Assembly (NCBI RefSeq): GCF_900696045.1
Contig: NZ_LR216287.1
Coordinates: 1,841,854-1,905,853 of the forward strand
Direction: 5' to 3'
DNA from: Candidatus Nitrosocosmicus franklandus
GTDB taxonomy: Archaea > Thermoproteota > Nitrososphaeria > Nitrososphaerales > Nitrososphaeraceae
DNA: 64,000 nucleotides
This document shows, piece by piece, positions 1 to 9,342 of this stretch (its first letter is position 1; the number at the start of each line of letters is the position of its first letter). Both the position numbers and the translations under genes were made by a program. Under the pieces are notes generated by a model. It saw only the letters and a program-made list of their open reading frames with translations, ran no database searches and was not told where the DNA came from.

Positions 1-2
1 AG

Positions 3-266
3 TTTATAGGCAGATTAGTCGAGTTCTCTGTTGAGGATAAGAAGAAGTACGGTGTTTCTATTCTGTCTGATATGGGCTGCTTCTTTTTCAAAATGCGTCA
101 CAGACAGTTGATGGATTATGAATTTTCACTACCTGTACAATTTGACATGCCTCTGAAAGGACTTTGTGTATATAACGAGCTTGATTTCGATAATAGACTT
201 TCTGATGAACAAAAACTAGATATGGTAAATCATCATGGATTATCAATAAGGCTTCAATCTGTCTAA
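3..266 (+). CDS. MEDS (DcmR-like sensory) domain protein, C-terminal part
   Basis: The frame is open from the first bases and closes at 266, so the gene starts upstream of the window. The visible 87 residues fit the C-terminal half of a MEDS domain: a hydrophobic strand with SDMG, then GLCVYNELDF, then LSDEQKLDMVNHHG. The same pattern (GICGYNQTDF...LSEKQRNDIIKH) recurs in the broken gene at 49638-50276. MEDS domains are sensory modules of DcmR-type regulators and resemble KaiC/RecA-fold proteins; the ligand is unknown. It converges on the receiver gene at 314-700. Family assignment rests on motif resemblance. Confidence 0.65.
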   Translation, partial: FIGRLVEFSVEDKKKYGVSILSDMGCFFFKMRHRQLMDYEFSLPVQFDMPLKGLCVYNELDFDNRLSDEQKLDMVNHHGLSIRLQSV

Positions 267-313
267 GTGTGCCACAGCAGATATGATATATTCGATATAG
301 ATTAAACAATTTA

Positions 314-700
314 TCATTTGTCAAATGTCTCTTCAATCATCTTTTTAAATGTGGATAATTTTATCGGCTTTTGTATGACTCTATCTATTTTTACTGATTG
401 ATATATATCATTACTTTCCAAGCCAATTGTATCAAATGCGGTCATTAAAAATATTTTTACTGAATTGTTCAATTCTCTTATTTTTCTAGCTAATTCCAAC
501 CCGCACATCCCAGGCATTCTTAAATCTGTAATGATCAACGAAAATTTCTGCTCATTCTCTCTAAAATAATCAAATGCTAATAAGGGGTTAGTGAATGATA
601 ATACATCCATCCCACTAGCTTGAAAATAATTCTTATAAAGAGTGGCTAGTTCAGGTTCATCATCTACAATAAGAATAGATAATGGATTTTGCATTATCAA
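314..700 (-). CDS. Stand-alone response regulator receiver (CheY-like)
   Basis: A 128-residue protein consisting only of a receiver domain. The acidic pair is Asp13/Asp14, the phospho-acceptor is Asp59 in TDLRMPG, the conserved hydroxyl residue is Thr87 (MTAFD) and the conserved lysine is Lys111 followed by Pro. No output domain follows, so it probably works by protein-protein contact with a histidine kinase or an output partner encoded elsewhere; no kinase is visible in the window. It converges with the MEDS gene, separated by about 47 bp. Length is normal for a single receiver. Confidence 0.9.
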   Translation of the reverse strand: MIMQNPLSILIVDDEPELATLYKNYFQASGMDVLSFTNPLLAFDYFRENEQKFSLIITDLRMPGMCGLELARKIRELNNSVKIFLMTAFDTIGLESNDIYQSVKIDRVIQKPIKLSTFKKMIEETFDK

Positions 701-1140
701 CCACTCAATTGAGAAAATTGTTCAACTATTTATTAAACTTGTTTTTATGTTAATAGATAATTCAACTATAATAACAACATCATTGACGCTCCTAGCTAAT
801 GCAGTATGAAACGGATATGTTTAATCTACAAATCGCTCATATTTGTCTATAACATCCAATAATTAACTACATTGAATTTATTAGTCGATTCTTATCTGAG
901 GATTTTTATGCCATTTACTTGTAGTTTATTATAACAAAAAATATTTGATTTGCTTTTTAGATAGGTAATGAAAAGTGTAAGATAGATATCGACTCTGATC
1001 AAATCAGTACATTTTTGAAAACCACCATATGATTCTTGTATATCAATATAATACATTTTTCTAATATGGTGTTCTTATGATATTGGGCACTTTTATAGTG
1101 GTCATCAAATTTGGCTCAAATACCAAAGGCTAAAAAATCA
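701..1140. other. Gene-free stretch
   Basis: A+T-rich upstream region of the receiver gene. I see no coding pattern, repeat or RNA-like structure in it. Confidence 0.4.
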
Positions 1141-1396
1141 ATGGACAGAAACAAACAACCCAACATTAACTATGATTCAATATATGCCGCTTTAACTTAT
1201 TTAATATCCAGTCCCATTAACTAAACACCGCATATCACCTAACAAAAATGTATTATCATCTTTGATATCTTACCGACTTATTAGTCCAGTAAACGACAAG
1301 AGTTTGTTGATAAATAATAAATACGAAAAAATAACTCATTATACAATATCTCAAAAAGGGATAGAGTACATCAAAAGGTATGGATATCTCAGATAA
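1141..1396 (+). pseudogene. Possible winged-helix regulator remnant
   Basis: Short frames in this interval end in a stretch reading HYTISQKGIEYIKRYGYLR. That resembles the last strand and helix of the small winged-helix proteins abundant in Nitrososphaeria, whose usual ending is a (Y)xITEKGxxFL pattern. Several stops precede it in all frames and no intact start is present. It is either a decayed regulator or chance. Confidence 0.3.
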
Positions 1397-1442
1397 CTGT
1401 TGTTTGATTAGATTATTTCTCTTTAGAACCTGATTTCAATAA

Positions 1443-1922
1443 TCATATTTGTTGTTTCACCATTTCCTTGATCAAATAACTATGACAACGATTTTCATCT
1501 TTGCAATGACAGAATAGAGTGACAGTACCATCTCTCGATAATGTTCCATATCTTTGATTCGAAAGTAGAAATTCATTTCGGGATTATTGGTTTTAGTCAG
1601 GATTATGGACTGCAAGCCTATCCTCAACAAGGGAGCCCAAGGCGTGTAGGGCTTTTAATACTAAAGGATTCTTCAATATTTTTGATCTATATCTACGAGA
1701 GTATTTTTCCCAATTTATTTTCTTGTCTTTTAAATACTATTTCCAAAGTGATCTACTTGGAGCCAATTCCTTCCGCCAGATATGCCAATTCCCACCTTCT
1801 TTACACAGATATCTTTGTCTGAATTTAGCAATTAGGATTATAAGACCATCTGATTTTTCTAAGGGTTCTTTGAGAGATTTAAGTTTTATGACATCATTGA
1901 CACTTGCCATATACTTGCACAT
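1443..1922 (-). pseudogene. DUF488 family gene with in-frame stop codons
   Basis: One minus-strand frame runs from the ATG at 1922 to a TGA at 1443-1445 and is interrupted only by stop codons, first a TAG after residue 61 (SLWK*YLKD). The order of motifs is that of DUF488: IKLKSLKEPLEKSDG near the N-terminus, then WRKELAPSRSLWK, then INWEKYSRRYR, and finally GTVTLFCHCKDENRCH. All are in the same frame, so decay occurred by nonsense mutation, with extra sequence between the third and fourth motifs. DUF488 proteins are small and poorly characterised. A functional product is unlikely unless stops are read through. Confidence 0.7.
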
Positions 1923-2273
1923 TAGACATGAACCCTCTGTTTAAGATTATTTAAATAATAATAATAATATACATCTTTCCGACCCAATAACTTCTGTTGT
2001 CACATCGACTTCTGATAACCCTTTCCTGAAATACGACAAGGTATAGAAGAGAATTATGGAACATCCAAATTCATTCATACGTTGTCTAACATATGAAGTG
2101 GGATATGTAGCCATAGTTATGAATTATTTGGAATTATTATTAAATTTTGATAAAAATTATCACAAATAGACATAGAAATGAATAATAATAGAGCTATTTA
2201 TAAAGAATTAATGAAACCAAGATTTTGACCTTATTAGTGATGATTTGTCATGTTAGAGAAGGCAGGTAAGAAT
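1923..2273. other. Gene-free stretch
   Basis: No coding pattern seen. It separates the DUF488 remnant from the structured RNA candidates and contains only A+T-rich sequence. Confidence 0.4.
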
Positions 2274-2440
2274 CAAAATGATCACTATTTTTATAGTTTG
2301 TTTCACAAATTTTCTATAACCCGAGTAGGCAAACGATCCGCAAACCAAAAACCCAGTCTATTGTGGGTTCCTGGGGATGAGGTTTCTGAGTTTCATGAAC
2401 GGGAGTAGCACCTAATCGATCTCGTCTCCAGGTTTCTTGT
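2274..2440 (+). ncRNA. Candidate structured RNA 1 with promoter block
   Basis: A block at about 2274-2301 (core AAAATGATCACTATTTTTAT) is repeated almost exactly at 2463-2490 and resembles a TATA-type promoter. Downstream, a locally G+C-rich segment forms two adjacent helices: AACCCA (2350-2355) with TGGGTT (2364-2369), and a 12-bp stem CCTGGGGATGAG (2370-2381) with CTCGTCTCCAGG (2421-2432) allowing two G-U pairs. The two stems abut, as in a stable RNA. No open frame covers it. I do not recognise it as RNase P, SRP, 5S or tRNA. Ends are inferred from promoter spacing and the last stem. Confidence 0.5.
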
Positions 2441-2462
2441 TACTAATAATTGAATTTTAGAC

Positions 2463-2602
2463 AAAAATGATCACTATTTTTATATTTTGTTGGATCAAAT
2501 CTTTACGGACCATAGGTCCAGTACTTTGTCACAATCTCTCCTAGGGATAAGTTTGGATTCTCTTACCGCTATACAGCAAACTTATCCTTAGGTGCTTTTT
2601 TT
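2463..2602 (+). ncRNA. Candidate structured RNA 2 with promoter block and T-tract
   Basis: This is the second unit after the duplicated promoter-like block. About 25 nt downstream lies a 5-bp hairpin GGACC-ATA-GGTCC (2507-2519). Then comes a 16-bp stem, 2540-2555 with 2577-2592, containing one G-U pair and a 21-nt loop. A run of eight T (2595-2602) follows, the expected archaeal termination signal. The layout (TATA-like box, 25 nt, structured G+C-rich segment, T-run) is that of an independently transcribed small RNA of roughly 95 nt. Its sequence is unrelated to unit 1 apart from the upstream block. Confidence 0.55.
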
Positions 2603-2885
2603 TAGTACTGTTATCGAGTTCTCTGACCTTTAGATTTTATTATCTCAAATTAACAAGGATATGGACTTGCTTTTGATAAATGAGATGCTATCTTTATGAT
2701 AGCAAGTCATATGATTGTTTCTAAGTGAATGGACAAAAATGTATCTTTATTTTTCTGCAGTTGTTATACTGATCTTCACAGACACGTTTAATTTACTCAT
2801 TCAAAGACTACGTGATTGCAATGTTTGTCCTTACGTAGTTTAAAATTATTATCGACCTAAAAATGACAGATATCTAGAATCACAT

Positions 2886-3311
2886 CTATTTTACTATCAA
2901 AACAGGACATTTTGCATCACGTATTACTGTACTTGAGACGCTACCTATAACCATCTTCTTTAATTGTCCCATTCCTCTATGACCAATTACAATTATATCA
3001 AATTTTTCTTTTAATGAGAATTTAACTATTTCTTGTCCCGGATCCCCAAAAATAACTTTGGTTTTTATGTCTATGCCTTCTTTTTGAGCAAGTTGTCGAT
3101 ATTCATTAAAGACTTTTTCCCTTGCTTTGGAATACTTTTCAAGTAATTCGTCTAATACTTTTTGAGATTGTACATAGACTGTTGGTGGAACATCTGCAAC
3201 ACTTAATAGAGTTATCTTTCCATTAATATTCTTTGACAAATACATTGCATAGTTAAATGCTCTTTTAGCGTTCTCAGATTCATCTATGGGAACTAGTATT
3301 TTTGAAAACAT
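2886..3311 (-). CDS. Universal stress protein, UspA family
   Basis: A 141-residue single-domain Usp, normal length for the family. It starts MFSKILVPIDES and retains the ATP-binding signature G-2x-G-9x-G-S (Gly110, Gly113, Gly123-Ser124), followed by the usual terminal strand CPVLIVK. It therefore belongs to the ATP-binding subgroup, cytosolic and usually dimeric, with a role in stress adaptation that cannot be specified from sequence. It is monocistronic. A second, divergent Usp without this signature lies at 40584-41225. Confidence 0.92.
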   Translation of the reverse strand: MFSKILVPIDESENAKRAFNYAMYLSKNINGKITLLSVADVPPTVYVQSQKVLDELLEKYSKAREKVFNEYRQLAQKEGIDIKTKVIFGDPGQEIVKFSLKEKFDIIVIGHRGMGQLKKMVIGSVSSTVIRDAKCPVLIVK

Positions 3312-3613
3312 TATTTATAAAATATGTATCAATATTATTATGCTTATTAGGAAATACAGGTCTACTCTTAAGCGGCCATTAATTTAATAATACATAGCAA
3401 TCATTAAAACATCGTTCTTTCTAACTCTGAAAAATGAGATATTTATTTAATGTATTTTTTGTCGTCTTACTAATTGTTGGTGATATGGAAAAGATGGAGG
3501 GAGATTTGCAAAAATCGACCTTGATATTTTTTATTTAGTTTACATATGTCATTTGTTGCATTTGTCGGTGACTTTGTAGTATCCTCCTCTTCTTGTTCAT
3601 TAGTATTATTGAA

Positions 3614-4135
<522 letters not shown>

Positions 4136-4243
4136 TCATAAAAGTATTTAAGAAACAGAGATTGATTTGTCTGAAAACAATAATACTTTGAACTTGCAAA
4201 AGTTTTAGAAGAGATAGGATACTTAATTCAAAGAATTACGTAA

Positions 4244-4534
4244 TTACTGTTTGAGTACCGCATTAAATCTCATTCCGGTTTCTATGTTTATCTTCTTGTT
4301 TTTGTCCAATGGCTTGTGAGTTGTCGTCTTCTTTTTTTTCTTTACTTTGGTCTGCTTTTCTCCTTCAATTGTTCTTTCCTCATCATTCTGTGCAAAATAA
4401 CAGTCGTAAACTAAAGATGAAAAACCCGCCAGTTCTAATAATTCTGAAGGGGTAATGGACTCTTTGTCCAAAATTATTGCTTTATCGTTAACATATACCT
4501 TATTTTCTCTTTCTACTTTTGTCAGTTCAATCAT
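4244..4534 (-). CDS. Ubiquitin-like beta-grasp protein (multiubiquitin-type domain)
   Basis: 96 residues. The pattern is that of prokaryotic multiubiquitin domains: a first hairpin (KVYVNDKAIILDKE), then the helix start ITPSELLELAGF, then a strand (VYDCYFAQ), and a final strand after a polar turn (INIETGMRFNAVLKQ). Between them is a lysine-rich insertion (VKKKKKTTTHK). It carries one domain only, lacks a terminal Gly-Gly, and no E1, E2 or JAB gene is adjacent, so conjugation is not supported locally. It could be a structural or regulatory beta-grasp protein. The family call is by eye. Confidence 0.55.
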   Translation of the reverse strand: MIELTKVERENKVYVNDKAIILDKESITPSELLELAGFSSLVYDCYFAQNDEERTIEGEKQTKVKKKKKTTTHKPLDKNKKINIETGMRFNAVLKQ

Positions 4535-4716
4535 ATAAGCTAGTGATTACCATATTTTATAAGAGGATACAAGTATAGTTTCATCATTATCTGATTTTGA
4601 TAGTAATATTCATTAGTGCACCTAGATATTTACTGCGAAGTTATCTTTCTTATCTACCATGTTCAAAGCTATCAGTATAGTTGAAAACAAGTTAGCATAC
4701 TTATCAAAATGGTTTT

Positions 4717-4905
4717 TTACTTGATTGTCTGGGTAACCTTTGAGTAATTTAGAAAAAAAGGAAGAAACGATTTTTTAGCTTGAGATAAGATGTATATCAC
4801 AATTGTCAGAGTAGACTTCTTTTGTTGTTGAATACGTTCTAGGATCTGATCATAGAAAAACAATCCCAAACCTGAAAACATCCTCTTGAGAGATTGCCAA
4901 AACAT
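4717..4905 (-). CDS. Uncertain small open frame (62 aa)
   Basis: A 62-residue frame with a hydrophobic middle and several lysines. No recognised motif and no helpful context; it may be chance. Listed only because it fills the gap between two genes on the same strand. Confidence 0.2.
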   Translation of the reverse strand: MFWQSLKRMFSGLGLFFYDQILERIQQQKKSTLTIVIYILSQAKKSFLPFFLNYSKVTQTIK

Positions 4906-5179
4906 GAGATGTTTGTATTAAAAATGGGGTCCTCATAACATGATAACTTTGTAGCCACCATGCATGGTTAAATTATTAATCGATACTGCAAATAACCATA
5001 ACGCTTACATACTTGCTTACTAAACTATGTTATGCTGTGCAAATACTCAACGGCAATTATTGGATCTAGCTGTTTGTGACTGGACTAGACCAAAGTAAAA
5101 CCATCATACATTGGCAAACAAGGCTTCTATGGTTATATTTGCTCAGACAAAAATATAATTAATATTTGAATTCTAAATC

Positions 5180-5434
5180 TCAGTATCGTATCAAATCCAA
5201 AGCTAATCTTAGTTTGGTAATTTCTTCCTTTAGTATGCTAATATCTTCCTCATCCTTTGTATATTTCAATAATCTTTCACAAGCTTCAATTTGGGCCAAC
5301 AATAATTCGCTTTTTCCCAGACAAAGGCTATGAGATGGCTCTAAGAAATGATACGAAATACTCTTTCCTCTTTCCTTGCATCCACTTGTTTTTGCCTCTA
5401 CTAAATATCGTATTTCGTTTTCAATAATGTTCAT
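5180..5434 (-). CDS. Small helical protein of unknown function
   Basis: 84 residues, predicted largely helical. Heptad-like spacing in LLLAQIEACERLLKYTK and ISILKEEITKLRLALDLI suggests a coiled coil or helical hairpin in the second half; two cysteines lie in the first half. Codon pattern and composition look coding. It is monocistronic and I do not recognise the family. No function is proposed. Confidence 0.55.
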   Translation of the reverse strand: MNIIENEIRYLVEAKTSGCKERGKSISYHFLEPSHSLCLGKSELLLAQIEACERLLKYTKDEEDISILKEEITKLRLALDLIRY

Positions 5435-5762
5435 GTCTATATAATACAGTACACATTAATAGTTATATCTTTAATGTAAATAGTATCAATACTGCTATAT
5501 GAAATTTTGAGATATCATTTGATTGTTATTGACTACTTGTAAACTCAAGCATGGCTGATCATCTCTGGTAATGAAAAAAATCTCTAGTATAAGATCAAGA
5601 TTGTTTGGTCCTGTAGTTTTATGTAAATAAAAAACTAATTAGGTTAACAATGTCAATGAAATAGACTATGATCTTTTTACATATGTAACAGATCTAAAAC
5701 ACTAGTTATAAATAATTTTTAGCTGCAAGTATTTAAAGAATGTTGATATATTGGATCATGAT

Positions 5763-6281
5763 ATGAAATTCAATATTCTTCGGATCTCAAAAAATCAGTC
5801 AACCCTAATTGTTTCTACAACAATATTTCTAACCTTGTTGCTAGCAACAACTGTTGTTTTGACAAATAACTTTGATACATCCTATGCTCAACAACAGAAC
5901 ACAACAAAAACGGGTACTTTTAATTATACTCAAACAGATGCTTCGGGTAATCCAGACTGGATAAATACTGGTAATTGGTCATTAGCTGGAATAGACTCCG
6001 AGTCGCCAACTTTTGAGGCTGTTATAAGTATGGTAAAGCCAAATGGATCTGCTGCTCATGAACATGAAGTTAGTGATTTAGCTGTTTCGGGACAACCATC
6101 CAATGAGAATGGTTCTATTATTATTGAAGGAACTACCACTATTACGATGAGAGAAGGCCCTGTAACGGAAGAACCTACTATAATTACATTAAATGAGACT
6201 ACAATTTCAGTCTACTTTGATCCAGAAAAGATTGATGACCACTTTGGAAATCAATCAATAACAGGTTCAGTGATACAATAG
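5763..6281 (+). CDS. Secreted protein of unknown function
   Basis: About 172 residues from the ATG at 5763; a TTG four codons earlier is in frame but less likely. An N-terminal hydrophobic segment (LIVSTTIFLTLLLATTVVL) ends in SYAQQQ, an AQ-type cleavage site common here. The mature part is Thr/Asn-rich with about ten N-x-S/T sequons and beta-strand character, with GTFNYTQTD and WINTGNWSLAG motifs. The protein at 42380-42985 has a comparable G-NWSF-type strand and may be a distant relative. Probably a cell-surface or pseudoperiplasmic beta-sandwich protein. Monocistronic. Confidence 0.75.
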   Translation: MKFNILRISKNQSTLIVSTTIFLTLLLATTVVLTNNFDTSYAQQQNTTKTGTFNYTQTDASGNPDWINTGNWSLAGIDSESPTFEAVISMVKPNGSAAHEHEVSDLAVSGQPSNENGSIIIEGTTTITMREGPVTEEPTIITLNETTISVYFDPEKIDDHFGNQSITGSVIQ

Positions 6282-6779
6282 ATGAGAATACACTCATCTT
6301 CATTTCTTAAATAATGTTTTTGATTGTTTGTATGTACATGTTTTTACAGTAAACATATTCGTCTTTTTAATTGATTTTGAAGATTTAGTTATTCTTCAAT
6401 CACCTTGAAACTTAGATGTTAATATTATACAAAATTTCCAAACAATTTTTTAACGCCTATTCATAGATACGATAATTTCCTTGTTTTAAAATGATTTGAA
6501 CAAGGGTATATTGAATATAATGATCCTTACTAGTAATCTTTCCTCCGTCGACTTTTATCTCGATATAAAAATACTGATTCATGTTTATTTTGTTTCACTA
6601 ATAAACAGCTTTGCTATTTTACCAAGCCAAGGCAAGGCTTGTGTGAGGATAATTAGGTTGATATAGAAATTATCTATCTAAAATCATTTCGTTAAATCCT
6701 TAAGAAAATAGAAGAATGTCAGAATACAAATTAACTGGACAAGAATGTAGGAGAGCTACCGGTATTGATAGCGTTCGAT
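6282..6779. other. Gene-free stretch between convergent genes
   Basis: Intergenic DNA between two convergent secreted-protein genes. A weak inverted motif (AAGCCAAGGCAAGGCTT, near 6623-6639) could form a small hairpin, but no T-run follows it directly. Nothing else is evident. Confidence 0.4.
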
Positions 6780-8339
6780 TTATTGCATACTTGTCATGTT
6801 GGCATTATCTCCTCCGATATACTTGAGTTCAAGCAATGAACCTGGATTCCATAGTTCTGTTGTTGCACCTCCACCTATTGCCTGCACAGGTCCGCTGGAG
6901 TCAGTAATTACGTATAGAGTACCGCCATCGGGACTTATTGCCAAGTCTCTATATCGGTTTTCTGATTGGAACATTTCAATTGGATCTTGTGAGAGACTTG
7001 TTTTATTATCGCTAAGGAAAAGTTGATAGATTTTACCACCCTTCAGAGTTGGCATAAGCAACGTACCATTCCATCCGGGAATTGTATCAGAGTCGTATAG
7101 GCGTAAACTAGATGGAGCTATGGTTGGATTACATATGTAAGCTAATTGACCACAATTATGATCGGTAAAATTATAATCATTTGAAACTGTGAAAAATGTG
7201 GTTATAGGAGGAACAAAGTTTGGCAAGTTAACTTCACTCTCGTTTGTAACTGAAACACCCGCTTCTATTCCTGCAGTTACATTTCTCGTATCTAGTTGTG
7301 GACACTGCTCTCCTGCTGATGACCAGTTAACGAATCTATATGCCTGATCATCTTGATAGCCCGCAATGTAGGGCCACCCATAGTTACCACCTGGTTGCAA
7401 ACGATTTACCTCGTCATCTGAATTGGGGCCATGTTCAGAGACATAAAGATTACCATCCGGTCCTACAGTCAAACCCTGAGGATTACGATGTCCAAGAGTG
7501 AAAATATGACTTTGTACGCCATCTATCACGGGATTGTCTTCAGGGATGGATCCATCTGTATTCATTCTCAATACTTTGCCTTGGTAAGCAGTCCAATTCT
7601 GATTGGCCACATCTCCTGCAGTTGGAAGTGTTTGGGCTTCGATATCCAAACAATACAAAGACAGTTGATTTTTCCCTTGGTCACCTATTGTATAGTATAA
7701 TTTACCGTCGAGTCCAAAAGCAAGACGTCCAGAGTTGTGATCTATACTTCCCTGAAGTCCGCTTATAACATCAATTGGTTCGCCAATTGTGTTAGTGTTG
7801 TTATCAAAAGTGAATCTGGTTATCTTTGTAAGGCGTTCAAGCTCATCTGTTGAATTATTGGCGTTGTAAGTATAAGCTACATAAAAATGACCATTATTTT
7901 TAAAGTTAGGATCAAGCACCATTCCCATTAGTCCATCCTGGCCCTGGGATTGATGAACACCTGGTACAGTTATATTATTTAATATGGTTCCATTTTGAGG
8001 ATCAACCATTGTAATTGACTTTCCAAGCCGCTCTGTAATCCAAAGAATGTCATCTGGACCATAGATGATGTTATGAGGTTCGCTAAAATTTGAAGCAAGC
8101 AGTCTTACCTCAAAGCCTTCCTGACTTGGTAATCGTACATTATCATTGCTTTGTTGTGAAGCAGTGTTTTGAGAACTAATTGAATCGTTTATATCAAATG
8201 GTGCCGCAGATGGATCTTCTTGCGCGTGGACAACATTTAGGTTTGAAGAAGACAAATAACTCAAAATAGTCGTAGGCATCATGGTAACTAGCAAAAGACC
8301 GAAAACAACTGCCAGCAAATATATTGATGATAATTTCAT
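6780..8339 (-). CDS. Secreted PQQ-dependent sugar dehydrogenase family protein (GSDH)
   Basis: 519 residues. A signal segment (LLAVVFGLLLVTMMP) ends at VVHAQE, followed by a six-bladed beta-propeller of the glucose/sorbosone dehydrogenase family. Family motifs seen in order: PHNIIYGPDDILWITER, DHNSGRLAFGLDGKLYYTIG (conserved His and GD), GHRNPQGLTVGPDGNLYVSE, and NYGWPYIAGY. These include the residues that in soluble glucose dehydrogenases bind PQQ and calcium. Predicted outside the membrane; substrate and true cofactor cannot be told, and PQQ synthesis is not evident here. Several N-x-S/T sequons fit surface glycosylation. Confidence 0.85.
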   Translation of the reverse strand: MKLSSIYLLAVVFGLLLVTMMPTTILSYLSSSNLNVVHAQEDPSAAPFDINDSISSQNTASQQSNDNVRLPSQEGFEVRLLASNFSEPHNIIYGPDDILWITERLGKSITMVDPQNGTILNNITVPGVHQSQGQDGLMGMVLDPNFKNNGHFYVAYTYNANNSTDELERLTKITRFTFDNNTNTIGEPIDVISGLQGSIDHNSGRLAFGLDGKLYYTIGDQGKNQLSLYCLDIEAQTLPTAGDVANQNWTAYQGKVLRMNTDGSIPEDNPVIDGVQSHIFTLGHRNPQGLTVGPDGNLYVSEHGPNSDDEVNRLQPGGNYGWPYIAGYQDDQAYRFVNWSSAGEQCPQLDTRNVTAGIEAGVSVTNESEVNLPNFVPPITTFFTVSNDYNFTDHNCGQLAYICNPTIAPSSLRLYDSDTIPGWNGTLLMPTLKGGKIYQLFLSDNKTSLSQDPIEMFQSENRYRDLAISPDGGTLYVITDSSGPVQAIGGGATTELWNPGSLLELKYIGGDNANMTSMQ

Positions 8340-8675
8340 GTTATATCGTGATGATCAAAGTATTAATAATACGACTAAATTAGTTCAATATTTTTGATTG
8401 AAGGGTAAAATCACGTAATATTTATGATGAATATTATAAATGATTATTATTTATGTTATATGTGCTGTATTATTCGTCATCCTACTATTTTCTTGATGAT
8501 TTCTTTTCTCTAAATAGTCTATGATTGATTACTGCTCTATTATCATCTTCTTTAATTGTGTTTACAGTAATTTGAATTGTAGGAAAAGGGTATTAGATCA
8601 TGAATGGAATCACTAAGAATTCACTTCAGGAAAACAAAATTGAGTTTTATAAATAAATGGTCAAAAAAAATTCGA
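8340..8675. other. Gene-free stretch
   Basis: A+T-rich spacer of about 335 bp between two secreted-protein genes on the minus strand. No coding or structured element recognised. Confidence 0.4.
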
Positions 8676-9092
8676 TTATGTTACTATTACCTTGCCAACT
8701 AAAGCTGGATGTAATGTACAATGATAATCAAATTCCCCTGCTGTGTCAAAAGTATGCTCAAATGTTGTACCGGGTCCAGTCAATGCAGTAGGGCCTTCTA
8801 TACCTGAATCAAATAATGCTCCTGCATCAGGATCTCCAGGAAGACCAGAAGTTACTGTATGAAAAGCAATATCATTATTTGTCCAAACAACTGTTTGACC
8901 CACTTTTACTTGTACCGGATCCGGATCATATCCATTTTCTGTAAGTGTAGCAGACCCATTTACAATGGATACTTCCACTTGATTTCCTTGTGCATATGCG
9001 TCATCAAAGTTTCCATTCAAACCAAGTATGAGAATACTCATCGCTGAAGCTACACATAGTGTCAGATATGTGAAATTCTTATTCATGTTCAC
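8676..9092 (-). CDS. Secreted cupredoxin with axial Leu instead of Met
   Basis: 138 residues: signal peptide to about residue 35 (DDAYAQG) and one plastocyanin/amicyanin-type domain. Copper ligands are His78 (AFHTVTSG), Cys125 and His128 in YHCTLHPALVGKVIV. In amicyanin-like proteins the position three residues after the second His is Met; here it is Leu131, so the copper would have three strong ligands and no thioether. Established knowledge on cupredoxins and laccases says such sites have raised redox potential. Thaumarchaeota use many cupredoxins as electron carriers outside the membrane. Monocistronic, downstream of the sugar dehydrogenase gene's promoter side. Confidence 0.88.
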   Translation of the reverse strand: MNMNKNFTYLTLCVASAMSILILGLNGNFDDAYAQGNQVEVSIVNGSATLTENGYDPDPVQVKVGQTVVWTNNDIAFHTVTSGLPGDPDAGALFDSGIEGPTALTGPGTTFEHTFDTAGEFDYHCTLHPALVGKVIVT

Positions 9093-9342
9093 TTGTATTC
9101 AAAATAGTATTTAAGTGTGAAATAAATACATTATATTACTATATTATACCCTACGTAACTGATAAACCAAATAAATTATACTGAATGTTATTCATGCTGT
9201 TTAAATCGCGCTCAAATAATAAAGTCAAAAAGGCTCCTTTTGATAGTTAGTAAGACAATCAAAATAATATCCGAAAATAAAGTTGTCGAAATAACCTAGA
9301 AATTTAAGATTCTTAGCAAGGTATGATTGTTTTCATGGCTAA

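Noticed and set aside
88-336. Minus-strand frame of 82 codons
   Set aside because: It overlaps the MEDS coding region on the other strand; the plus frame carries recognisable motifs.
1541-1944. Two plus-strand frames of 93 and 73 codons
   Set aside because: They are antisense to the DUF488 remnant, whose motifs explain the sequence.
7431-7700. Plus-strand frame inside the sugar dehydrogenase gene
   Set aside because: Shadow of a long, well-recognised gene.
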